From Phytophthora colocasiae (Eukaryota; Oomycota; Peronosporomycetes; Peronosporales; Peronosporaceae), in NCBI GenBank assembly GCA_018806915.1, contig JAGKQI010000096.1, forward strand, positions 124,001 to 188,000: a stretch of 64,000 nucleotides of DNA. Direction: 5' to 3'. Both the position numbers and the translations under genes were made by a program. Numbering within the stretch: the stretch's first letter is position 1; each line of letters opens with the position of its first letter. This document shows positions 32,407-43,603 of the stretch, one piece after another. Below the pieces are notes generated by a model that had not been told where the DNA came from, did not search any database, and saw nothing but the letters and a program-made list of their open reading frames with translations.

Positions 32407-34100
32407 ATGTCGGCGTTTCGCCGTCGGTGGTCGGAGCTGCTCAAGGAAGGATGGTCGTCAAAGCGACCGCGGGAGCTCGAGGCCGAGCACACGTATTGCC
32501 ACCCTCTGGACGAGCTCGACAAAGGTATTCTGCAGCGTTTAGAGCTGAATGTGCTGATTTCTGACCACTATTGTGTTTTTGCAGCCGATTTGGAGCGCCA
32601 GGAAGCAGAGAAGACCACAGAGCAGCCCTCAAACAGCCAAACTCGTGGTGGAAGTGACGGTAATGCGTGTGATTTATGTTGTCACGCGTCCAAATACTAA
32701 CAATCCCGATATTCTAGATGTCGGACAACGCCTGGCATCGACTCATTCAACGAATTACACTACACCGAGGACAAGAGTCGGCTGGTTTCGAAGACCAAGG
32801 TATAATTTTCATTCCTACTTATCAAGTACGATACATGTTAACATATTTCTTGTATCGTGTACGGCACCATCGGTTAGCCCTGCCGTTCTTCTCCTATCGC
32901 AACGCCACAAGCACCGGTAAGCAATGGTACGCGCGCTATTGATTACGTGATGTTCGAGGCTTAGTTTTCACGGATGTGTTTGTTTAGCTGTGGTTACAGG
33001 TAACCTTACGCAAGAGCAACGCAACTTGGATGCAGCCTTTGCAGAAGTTGCTTCCGACGACGATACGGAGATACGAATGGGCCCCACATCACCTCATATA
33101 TCGAACAGTGATAGTGGTAGCGACTCCGCTTTTGCAAGCGCAGAAGAGTCTTCGAGTCTGTAGAATCCCAAGTCAACAGGTTTGATATCGTGTCTGATAC
33201 AAGTTTAGTGTACACGATAACAATTTCTAACCTGTATTATATCAGCAGATATCAACGTCACAAAGGCTGGTATCTTGTTGCCAGACTACGCCGCGCTAGA
33301 GTCGGAGGGAGAGAACGATGACGGGTTCAGTAATAAACAAGACGTGGAGTTTGGAGCTCAGCTGCCTTTTCCCTAAATGGAAGGCCCATACGAGGCCCGC
33401 CAACCACATGCAATGCAAGACGACTGCCCGGACCTTTTTGATGGTTTATACGGTCCCAGTGAGGAAGCTTCCGCCGCCACTAGCCCCGTGAATGCACTGT
33501 TCTACTTCATGATACCGCGTCTGTGGGAAGATATTGCTACTACCATGATACCGGATACAAACCAACCCGTATCATGGCTTTCGGCGAAGCTATGTTACGT
33601 CGAGATCGTCGTTCAACCGTATGCGAGTGTATATGAAGGACAAGCCGCTCAAATACGGTACCTAGCTGTTTATGCTGTGCTATTCGTACACTGCTTACTG
33701 TATTCGGTAGGTACACACGGGCGTGTCTGCTGACACGCTCGTTTTTTTTTGACAACTAAAGTCTGTTATCGTGTCTAATACTGATACGTGTTCCTGCTAT
33801 CTTGTATGGTACAGGTTTGAAGCTTACTTAGGTAAAGCAGGAACAATAAACGGCGTATCACTGCGTGAAGAGAGAACTGGTCCTGTGGCGGTAGTGCGCA
33901 ATCTGCGTGCGGCTTTTTGGAAACGAACGGCCTAACACAATGCGACTCATCGTCATGGATCGCTTCTACACTTCCATCCCGCTAGCGTGGAGCTACTTAC
34001 TATGGTGTACTATAGCGTTGGGACCGTGGTGACAGAGTCGGAAAGGTCTGGACACTCAAGTTGTGCCTGACAAGAACAAAAGAAGATAGTGCGCGTGCGG
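32407..34100 (+). pseudogene. piggyBac transposase remnants (DDE_Tnp_1_7)
   Basis: Scattered coding blocks in several frames. The N-terminal block from the ATG at 32407 reads FRRRWSELLKEGWSSKRP, a motif I know from oomycete piggyBac-like proteins. Candidate exons continue at 32584-32656 and 33001-33163 (acidic, Ser-rich). The block at 33437-33720 (DLFDGLYGPSEEA, LFYFMIPRLWEDI) is the start of the catalytic core. The block at about 33947-34060 has RLIVMDRFYTSIPLA, which holds the second catalytic aspartate. The section with the first catalytic aspartate, expected between about 33720 and 33830, is missing, and stops and frame changes split the rest. The copy is not autonomous, though its ends might still be mobilised in trans. 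Confidence 0.75.
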
Positions 34101-34567
34101 GTGACGGACGGTGGGGAAGTGTCTGACATCGATGGGGACGCCACGACGCCGTCGAGTGGCTGCAGATGCCAGCAATCCCTGAATGCTGGCGGGAAGGTGG
34201 TCACGCCATCAACGATTGCTGGAAGCGTAGAGATTTTGACTTGGTTTGAATATACGCATTGAGCACTGATTTGCGAGTCTAAATATCGACAAAAATAGCA
34301 ATGTCTCTTTCACATGAGCGCATGGTCTCTATTTCTACTGACATTTCTCTCGCCGCTCTGGACATGATAAATCGCACATACCCTGTATAATGTCCATTCA
34401 CCGCACATGATAAATACATCGGGACACGATAGCAACGCTGCCCACATCAAGGGGTGGGGGTTCGCATGAGTTTTGTAACCGGACAGGATAAGTTTTATCT
34501 TTGATTTAGTAGCAAAACCCTACCCCTTCAATACACGATAGTTCAGTCGATGGGCGCAAATTTTTTC

Positions 34568-34583
34568 CTTCGGGCTGGGGGGG
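34568..34583 (-). repeat. Right terminal inverted repeat of piggyBac element
   Basis: Exact complement of the left terminal repeat, directly before TTAA at 34584-34587. Confidence 0.95.
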
Positions 34584-34633
34584 TTAAGAAAACATACTCG
34601 GTAGATATGCCAATATCAAAAGTCTTTAAACTA

Positions 34634-35122
34634 CAGATGAGGGCGTGGTTAGTGAACGGGCATCAAATTATAACCCATCCAATGGCATCAGAATGTTATA
34701 GATGAGGTCGCATTCAGGACCACTGACATTGTTAGGTACCACTAAAGGGGTACGCTGGCGTTTGAATAACCCTCGGCGGGAAATTTGAAATTGGCCATGC
34801 GGAAGGAGGTTCAAGCACAGCGCATCCGCCTAACCAAGGCTCAGCAATGGTCAAGAACCACTATGGACCCTAAGGGAACTGGGGGAATGGGCATGGCAGC
34901 AGTTTGACTTACAGAAGGCCCCTGCCAAGTCGACGGTGCCTGCTGGAAGCACGCCGGACTGTACGTAGACCGAACCCAGATCAGTGACATTCTAGCCTCC
35001 GATTAGTGTCAATGAATATCTAAATACATTACGTTGACCACTCCTCCAGATTTTATGGCTCTCTGATAGGCTAATTCCACCTGAGACTTAGTACATATCA
35101 GCACTAACCACGCCCTCATCTG
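34634..35122. mobile_element. Pogo/mariner-type MITE with 21-base perfect TIRs
   Basis: 489 bases whose ends, 34634-34654 and 35102-35122, are exact inverted repeats starting CAGATGAGGG. A TA dinucleotide flanks each side (34632-34633, 35123-35124), the target duplication of Tc1/mariner/pogo elements. Inside (about 34865-34945) a reading frame encodes ELGEWAWQQFDLQKAPAKST, which looks like the DNA-binding helix-turn-helix of a CENP-B/pogo transposase, so this is a deletion derivative of a pogo element. It sits only 46 bases beyond the piggyBac TTAA. Confidence 0.85.
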
Positions 35123-35322
35123 TACCTTTGTTTATCTTTAAAAGCTTCAAGATATATAATCTTGCGTTTAGGGGAAAAATGCACGAGGTTTTTCACTGCC
35201 ATCTTGAGGTTTTTCGTGTTGGCTGGCTGAGCTGGTCTCTCAAGCGGCGCCGATTGACCTCCATTCGTGCACTTCCGCATTGCCTCGGTTTGTTTCTCGT
35301 GTAGCTAGACGTCTCTCTAGCC

Positions 35323-38300
35323 ATGGCGGGCGACAAGAGCTCGAAGAAGGTCGGCAAGACCAAGACTTACGTGAACGAATGGCCATCTACAAATCCGTCG
35401 TCCAGCTCGCGTTCGGTGCCTGCCAAGACGTAAGTCAACACTTTTTACATCAACTGACCATCACTCCTGCATTTCTAAACTTTTATATTTGATATTTGTA
35501 TGTTACAATTACAGCAATGCCAAACTACAGAAGCTCGTATCGCCTCATCTGGACTCGTTTAACTTCTTCCTCACGGAAGGTTTGGACTTGGCTGTCTCAG
35601 ACATGAGCAAGGTACCTGTAGAACTGCCTAATCAGCACCGTATGGACCTTTGGATCGAGAACGCTCAGATTGGCTACCCCACCTCGGAGAATCAAATTAC
35701 GGGAGAACAGAAGTTGCTGCCCAGCGAGTGCCGTCAACGTGGCGTCTCGTATACCGCGCCTCTTGTTGTGACTCTCGCACGTTCTTTTGGAGATTCGCAG
35801 AACGTTGAGCGCATTCAGCGCGTGGTGGGCGAGATCCCTATCATGGTTCGCTCTAAGCGCTGCCACCTTAATGGCATGTCGCCTAATGAACTCGTCAAAG
35901 CTCGCGAGGAAGCCAATGAAATGGGCGGCTACTTTATCTGTAATGGTAACGAGCGATGTGTGCGTTTGCTGCAGATGCCGCGTCGTCACCACATTATGGC
36001 AGTGCGTCGTGGTGCGTTTGCCAACCGTGGAGACCTGTACACAGAACTGGCTGTGTTCATGAAGTGTGTGAAGCGCGACCAAAGCGCTGTCACGGTTACA
36101 GTGCACTACTTGCAGGATGGTAACGCCACCGTTCGATTTGGTGTGAAGAAACAGGAGTTCATGATTCCAGTGGGTCTTGTGCTAAAGGCACTATATCCGC
36201 TGACGGACCGTGAGATTTATGAGCGTGTGCTTCGTGGAGACCATGAGAACACCTATCTTTCCGCTCGTGTGGAGTTGATTCTGCGTGAGGCCAAGAAGTT
36301 TTCGCTGTACTCGCGTGATGAGGCACTGGCCTACCTCGGTAAGCACTTCCGCTTTGCCATGCTCTACGTGTACGAGAACATGAGCAACGTGGAGGTTGGT
36401 AACAAGCTGTTGGATGACTTTTTGTTCGTGCACATTCCTAAGGGCGAAAAGGGACGCACACAGAAGGTGGAGCTGCTGTGTTTGATGCTACGCAAGCTGT
36501 ATGCATTTGCGAAGGGTGATGTTCCGGAGGACAATGCCGATTCCGTTATGAATCACGAACTTCTGCTTCCTGGCCACTTGTACCTGATGATTATGAAGGA
36601 GAAGCTACAGGAATCTCTCTTGGCGATGCGTGCGAATATTATGAAGGAGACGCAGAACAAGAAGAAGGCTGTTGTGATGGACCAGGTCTTTTTGCGCAAG
36701 ATGTGGGATCGTACCCCTAATATCGGCAACGCTATGACGTACTTCCTGAACACGGGTAATCTTCGCTCATCTAGCGGTCTCGATCTGTTGCAGGTTGCTG
36801 GTTACACCATTGTCGCTGAGAAGCTGAACTACTACCGTTACTTCTCGCATTTCCGTTCTGTCCACCGTGGTCAGTTCTTCACGGAAATGAAAACTACAGC
36901 TGTGCGAAAGCTGCTTCCTGACTCGTGGGGCTTCTTGTGCCCTGTGCATACTCCTGATGGATCTCCTTGTGGTCTGTTGAACCACTTGGCGGTGGAATGT
37001 GAACTGGTGTGCCACCCCGCGTTCAAGGCGGATGACTTCATTCAGCAGGAGGTGAAGCTTTCGCGCTTTTTGACAAGTCTCGGCATGATTCCTACATCAG
37101 GTTATGCAGATGGTGCCCTTATTGTGCCGTACTCGTACCTGCCTGTGATGATGAACGGCAAGGTGCTTGGTGGCGCTCCAACTGAGGTTTGCAAGCGAAT
37201 TGCTGATGCATTGCGCAAGATCAAGTCAGCTGAAAAATCAGAGGAGCGGGAAGTGAATGGTATTGTGCCGAACCTTGAGGTTTGCCTCATTCTGCCTACC
37301 CGTGGTGGACCATTCCCAGGGCTATACCTGTCAGCCGACGCTGCGCGTATGTCGCGTCCAGTGATGCAGATGGATACCAAGCGCATTGAGTACATTGGGC
37401 CTATGGAGCAAGTGTTCATGGATATCGCGTGTACTAAGGATGACATCCGTCCAGCCACAACTCACATGGAGATCAAGCCAACGAACATGTTGTCGCTTGT
37501 TGCGTCGCTGACACCTTTCTCGGACTACAATCAGTCTCCTCGTAACATGTACCAGTGCCAAATGGCTAAGCAGACCATGGGTACCCCTGCCCACTCAATC
37601 GTCCACCGTTCAGACAACAAGATGTACCGTATCCAGTCGCCTCAGATTCCTATTGTACAGAACGAACGTCTACGCGAATACCAGCTTGATGAGTACCCCT
37701 TGGGTACCAACGCTGTGGTGGCTGTGATTTCATACACCGGTTTCGATATGGAAGATGCAATGATTCTGAACAAGTCCTCTTACGAGCGTGGTTTTGCTCA
37801 CGCTTCAGTGTACAAGCAGATTACTGTGGATATTGGTTCTAGTGGCAAGCAGGGCAGTTCGACATCGAAGAAGTACTTCTCCAACGTCAAGACCGATGGC
37901 AGTGGCGAATTCTGCTCCACAAAGCTGGACCGTGATGGTTTCCCTCACATTGGTCAGGTCGTGAACCATGGTGATCCTATCGCAAGCTGGATTGATGAGA
38001 CCACTGGTCTGCCTTCGTTCCAGAAGCACAAGGAGACTGAGCCGGCTATCATTGAGCAAATTAATATGATTGGCAGCTCGTCGCAGGCGTCAGAGTTTAA
38101 CAAGGCCAGTATCAAGCTGCGCTTCTGCCGTAACCCGACAATTGGTGACAAGTTTTCGTCGCGTCACGGACAAAAGGGTGTCATGAGTATTCTGTGGCCT
38201 CAGGCTGACATGCCTTTCTCGGAGTCTGGTATCTCCCCAGATATTATCATTAACCCGCACGCTTTCCCGTCGCGTATGACCATCGGTATGCTTATTGAGT

Positions 38301-38944
38301 CTATGGCCGCCAAAACGGGTGCTCTAAAGGGCAAGTACATGGATGCCACGCCATTCCAGTTCAGCGAGAAGGACCGTGTCATCGACTATTTCGGCTCGCA
38401 ATTGAAGGAACATGGCTACAACTACATGGGTAGTGAACCTCTGTACTCGGGTATCTCCGGTACGGTGATGCAGGCGGATATCTACATTGGTGTTGTGTAC
38501 TACCAGCGTCTGCGTCATATGGTTAGCGACAAGAGTCAAGTGCGTGCTACGGGTCCGATGAACTCGCTCACCCGCCAGCCCGTGAAGGGCCGTAAGAAGG
38601 GTGGAGGTATCCGTCTGGGTGAGATGGAGCGTGATTCTCTGCTTGCTCACGGCTGTGCATTCCTGGTTCAAGATCGTTTGATGAACTGTTCCGACAAGCA
38701 CATTGCCACTGTGTGCACAAACTGTGGCAGTCTGTTGTCGAACGCTACACAGCGCTCGACGGTCGAGACTGCTGGCCAGGGTGAGATCGCTGTTGCCATG
38801 AAATCCAAGACTCAGTGGTACTGTACAGTTTGCCAAACGGGCGAAGGCTGCGAGCCTGTCGCAATGCCTTACGTCTTCCGCTATCTGGCGAACGAATTGG
38901 CGGCGATGAACATCAAGATGTCTCTCACTTTGAAGGCTTGCTAA
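35323..38944 (+). CDS. RPA2: DNA-directed RNA polymerase I second-largest subunit
   Basis: Exons 35323-35429 and 35515-38944 (85-base intron) encode about 1,180 residues, the normal size for Pol I subunit 2. The Pol I subtype is indicated by HLDSFNFFLTEGLDLAV at the start and by the lobe and fork segments (RYFSHFRSVHRGQFF, VRKLLPDSWGFLCPVHTPDG). The catalytic-site neighbourhood is intact (GTNAVVAVISYTGFDMEDA; the hybrid-binding SSRHGQKGV). The C-terminal zinc ribbon CTNCGSLL ... CTVCQTGEGC is complete. The enzyme makes pre-rRNA in the nucleolus. The codon choice is strongly biased, as in highly expressed genes. The start ATG lies 200 bases past the MITE, which may therefore sit in the promoter. 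Confidence 0.93.
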
Positions 38945-39205
38945 GGTGTGTGTGTGCTGCAGCAACAGGAGCGAACGCCTTCAGGTATGCAGTTACGCCC
39001 AAACAAATAGATTTATTTGACTGTGCTCTTCGCGTGGTGTGAACTTATCCGTTTCCTTGATCACAGCAGCAGAGAGTGATGTCTGTTTCGGAGCTTGAAG
39101 AGGCGCGACTGGACAGGACAACGTTCCCCAGATCGCTTTGCGACGTCTTCACTCGACGAGCAACCCTCTCTTTACTGCAGGTGCTGGTGTCCAAGTTGTG
39201 TCAAG

Positions 39206-42200
39206 ATGAGGAGTTCCAGCGATTTCAATTCGTCTCTGCGGCAATCTCGGAGTCCAAGCGGGACTACGCCGCGCGCTGCAAGTGGACACAGCAGTCGAGG
39301 GGGCCACCCATACGTCCAAGGCATGAGCATCAATGTGTCTTCTTCAGCTTCGAGTTCGCCATCAGGGAGTGCACGTTCATCTCCGCATGGCAGAACATTT
39401 TCGCCGAGTAATACGACTCGCCGAGCTCAGCCATTGCAACACCAGCAGCAGCAGTACTACGCTTCACCACCAGCTCCTTCTTATCTTCAGCGGACAGCGA
39501 TTTCAAACGCCTACAACTCCACTGGAGGCTCTCGCAGTAGCGAAGATACAGAAACGGCATCGATATCTTCCGACGGGTTCCTTGTTGATCGACCTTCATC
39601 ACCAGCGCACAGTACCTCCAGCAATATAAGTCGGTTTGGCAGTGAGCGAGGCAGCAACTTTAAAGTGGTGATTCGTGTACGGCCCCCGTTGCCTCGTGAG
39701 CTTCATGGGGATCATCCATTTCAAAACGTCATCAATGTGGATCAACAGGGCCACGTCCTCACTGTGTCGGAGAACCTGAGCGCGCTGTCTTTTAGTGGCG
39801 GCAATGGAGGAAACGTTGAGAATGAAGCGAGCACCCCAGGCGCGTACGGAAGTCACGTGTTCTCGTTCGACCATGTTTACGACCAGCAATGCACACAAAG
39901 CACTGTGTACGAGAACACTGCCAAGGCGGTAGTGGAGTCATCCCTTGAAGGGTACAATGCCACAATCTTTGCCTATGGGCAAACAGGAACCGGCAAGACA
40001 TACACGATGGAGGGGTTCAACAGTGGTTCTGGCAGCGTTGAGGAGCGTGGAATTATCCCTCGTGCTATCGAACAGATCTTCTGTCACATCCAGGCCAATG
40101 TTTCAGCTCGCTGTCGCTTTCTCGTGCGTGCATCGTATCTACAAATTTACAACGAGTCCATTTCGGATCTACTCAAGCCTGAACGCAACAATCTTACTAT
40201 CCGAGAGGACCGACGTCGTGGTGTGTTCGTGGAGGGCTTGTCTGAATGGGTGGTGAGATCACCTGAGGAGATTTACGGGCTTATGGAGCGTGGAGGGGCT
40301 ATGCGAGCTACTGGAAGTACGAAGATGAACGAGCTATCATCACGTAGTCATGCCGTGTTCATCATTATTGCTGAGCAGAGTAAGACGTCATATGTGGATT
40401 CCAAGGGAAACGATGTGGCACCAGAGGAGTTTATGGCTTTAGTTAATGCCTATCAAGCGCGTCATGGTGGTGGGAATGCTCCTGCTAATGCAAAGTCTCC
40501 CAACGGGACCGGGAACGGCACCGCGTTGCATCCAAAGCTAGAGGCGATGGTCCGACAAAGCTTCAAGGTCGGTAAGCTGAATCTTGTCGATCTGGCTGGT
40601 TCAGAGCGCGTGCGGTTGTCCGGTGCTACAGGCCAACGCCTTGAGGAAAGCAAGAAGATTAACCAGTCTCTTTCCGCGCTTGGAAACGTTATATCAGCTC
40701 TAACCGATGCACGTGGTCGGCAGCATATCCCGTATCGTGACAGCAAACTTACACGCATCTTGGAGGACTCATTAGGTGGCAATTGCAAAACAACAATGAT
40801 GGCAATGGTTTCGCCTGCATTGGAGGCGATGACCGAGTCGCTTTCTACGCTCAAATTCGCAAATCGAGCTAAGCATATTAAGAACGAGGCACGAGTAAAT
40901 GAGGACCTGGATCAGAAGTCGCTCTTACGAAAGTATGAGCGTGAGCTGAAAGCGACTCCGGGCAGAGCTGGAAGAGCGATCACGCAACGTGGTGGACAAG
41001 CGTCGACTGCTTGAGCTGGATGAGCAGCGTCGCCGGGCTGAAGAAGACAAAATGGCAGCCATACGCGCACTTGAGGAGCGCTCACGGGAGTTCATGCGAG
41101 AAAAAGAGGAGAAGAAGCGGCTTGAGCAGCGCATTTCTGCGCTTACATCGCAGATGATGATGAGCAACGAACGGCGTTTAACACCCGCGGGGCTAAGCGG
41201 TGCTAACGGTGAAGCGCTAAATGTTGAGGACCCACTGATACGAGATGCTATCAAGGAGCACCAAGATCGAATTCGACAGGAGTACGAGTGTCGTCTAGCC
41301 GACCTTGAAAAGGAGCGAGAAACTATCGAGGAAGAAAAAGCCCAGGTAGACCGCTACAAGCAGTTGCTGCTCAAGCAACGAGATATCATGATAGCACTCA
41401 CGCAAAAGATTGAACGAGCGGGATGAGCAAATTACAGCGCTGCAAGACGTGTTGGACGCTTACGATCGTCACCAGAAAGAACTGGAAGAAAAACTTGACG
41501 AGAAGACAGCTCATCTAATTCACTTGCAGCGTGTTGCTATGGAACACAACGCAAGCTCTCCGGGTAAAATTGATGCCGAATTGCTGAAAGCTCTTGGTGA
41601 TTGGGGAGGTGGCGCTGCTCCACAACCAGCAAAGGTGCCGTCAGCTTCTTCTGTCTCGGAGACCCTGCTGACCTGCTTATAACGCACAAGCAGTTCAGAC
41701 CTCATCCAGTGGACCCTGTGATCATCAACGACAATAACTATAGCAACAACAATTCGCCAGTTACTGGAAGAGGTTCTGGGTTGCTTTCTGCTGAAGAAAA
41801 GATTCAAGAATTGCGTGCGCTGGTCGATAGTCAGTCAGCGGAGCATCAACGGATGGCTAAAGAGTTGGAGGATGTCAAATCTGAAAGGTCTCAGTTGAGT
41901 TCCAAATGCGTGAAAAACTGGAGAAAATCGTGCAAGTGGAGCTTGAGGCACGAGCCAAGAGTCAGAGCCGCTTGGATAGCAACAGGGACAAGCAGCAGCT
42001 TGCAAATTTGCAGCAACAGATAGAAAAATTGATGCTGGAGAATCAACAGTTACAGGCTCGATCTATTACGGATGCTGATCAGTCACAACTCCAGACACGA
42101 TGTGATACTTTGGTGAAGGAGCGAAGGGCAGTGCAGACCATTATGGAGCACAAGATTAAAGCTCTCGTAACAGCGATCGGTGAAGCATCTGACGCTACAC

Positions 42201-42565
42201 TCAGGACTGCAGGAGGAGCGGAAAAGCTGGGTGAACCTGCGAAGTGGCTTTCACGAGAAGTAAACGCGCTTCAGAGGCTGGTGAATGCTTCAATTGTTGC
42301 ACTTCGTAACGCTGACGCTGGGAACGGATCTACGAGTGGTAGTACTAATGCAAAACCCGCTGCTAAGGAATCAAGCAGCAGTCAACCTACACCTACGATG
42401 GCACCTACCGGTATCAGTAGCAATCGAGTGCTCAGTGAAAAACCTCGCTCCTCTACTTTAGCCCCCCAATCTGGTGTCCAACCGGCTAACTTGTCGGTAG
42501 ACGAACTTATAGAACAACGGAGAGCACAGCTTCAGCAGCAGCGTGACAAACACCCCATAGCATGA
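39206..42565 (+). CDS. Kinesin motor protein, tail with four frame changes
   Basis: The start is put at the ATG at 39206 (MRSSSDFNSS); 39095 is also possible. After a Ser-rich disordered N terminus, the motor domain (about 39650-40900) has the P loop GQTGTGKTYTMEG, switch I NELSSRSHAVF, switch II DLAGSER and the neck entry RAKHIKNEARVN, so it is an N-terminal plus-end type kinesin with a Ser/Gly insertion of about 40 residues before switch II. It most resembles the kinesin-7 (CENP-E) group. The coiled-coil tail runs on through four frame switches, near 40950, 41405, 41665 and 41905, which sum to zero. The first is in an AAA run. Errors in the assembly, hidden introns or real decay are all possible; the motor alone is intact. 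Confidence 0.75.
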
Positions 42566-42594
42566 CCAGTAGTAAAACTACAAATGAACTCAAT

Positions 42595-43426
42595 TCAAAG
42601 TGGACTCACACTTTTGACTGGCTCGTCACCTTGAGATGATGGTGCAACTGGTAATCCTGCAACTATATCCTGTCCGATCCACCGCTTCTCACTGTCGTCT
42701 GCGACTGCAGGTAGGAATTTGAGCTGCGTATCATCTTTCTTCAAGTACGAGTCCACGATCCAGAACTGGGCGGAATTGCAGCATCCAGGAATTACCAGCA
42801 TCACGAGAGATAACTCCAAGTGGCGGTGGTGCTCGAACTGGAAAAAGAGTTTCGTGGAGGAAGTACGCGATGTCCTGAAAGAACAGCCAAATCACCAATA
42901 CGTCGACCAGCTTCATGAGTGAGAGCGCGGCCAGGTACGCGAAGAACTGTATCCACCAAATCCTCATCTGAGGCGGATCTCCATAGTCTCCACAACGGGC
43001 GATATCCATAAGTCCAAATCTTGCCGCTACTTTGTCGATCATCCGCAGGAAAACGATCATAATGAAGCCTCCCCACGTCGTGTCTATCAGGTAATTGACA
43101 AAGTAAATACCACACTTAAGAGAAGAAAGTTAGGTTTTGAGATAGCATCACCATTTATCTAAAACGTTTGGTACCTCATCGTAGTTTTCAGTCGAAGTGG
43201 CAACCATAACAATGGACAAGATAACACTGATGCAGTGAACGTAGAGTGCTCCCAGAGACTGTTTACTAACATCTAATGCCCAAACTTTGATAGGCCGGAT
43301 GGGAAACTCGAGCTTGCGCTTGATGTAGAGCATGAAGATGGCAATGAACGCCAGAGATAGCTGCAATAGGCGGCCGAACACATCCGTGAACAAGTGGCAG
43401 CGGTCACTAGATTGGACGTCCGTCAT
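42595..43426 (-). CDS. STIMATE/TMEM110-like ER membrane protein
   Basis: Exons 43426-43175 and 43114-42595 (60-base intron) join in frame. The conserved opening CHLFTDVFGRLLQLSLAF, the LDVSKQSLGALYVH membrane segment and CGIYFVNYLIDTTWGG define the STIMATE family, whose animal member regulates STIM-ORAI contacts at ER-plasma membrane junctions. About four to five membrane segments are visible. A frame change at an AAA run (42850-42852) separates FLHETLF from the cytosolic tail that continues to the stop at 42595. The sequence directly above the ATG ends in a splice acceptor (CTCTTGCAG), so a 5' exon may be missing. Confidence 0.75.
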
Positions 43427-43603
43427 GTTCTGCAAGAGTAAATGAGACCGTTGGATCGCACTGAGTGTGTTGGTGTCTTTTCACGATCGTTTCATTTTTT
43501 ATACAGTGTTGGGAAATGAACGGCTGAAGTGAATTCAACTTGAATAGGCTTGCTGATGTGCAGAACTTCATCTTCTTTCTTGTGCTTTTTCATGTCGAGA
43601 TGT

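Larger units (their letters stand above)
32093..34583 (+). mobile_element. piggyBac-type DNA transposon, complete ends, decayed transposase
   Basis: 2,491 bases bounded by perfect 16-base terminal inverted repeats (CCCCCCCAGCCCGAAG at 32093-32108 and its complement at 34568-34583), each next to the TTAA target duplication (32089-32092 and 34584-34587). Terminal CCC and TTAA are diagnostic for piggyBac. Just inside the left end is a hairpin with 17-base arms (32113-32129 and 32138-32154, 16 of 17 paired). A motif TATCGTGTCTAATAC or its one-base variant occurs at 32140, 33186 and 33767. Confidence 0.92.
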
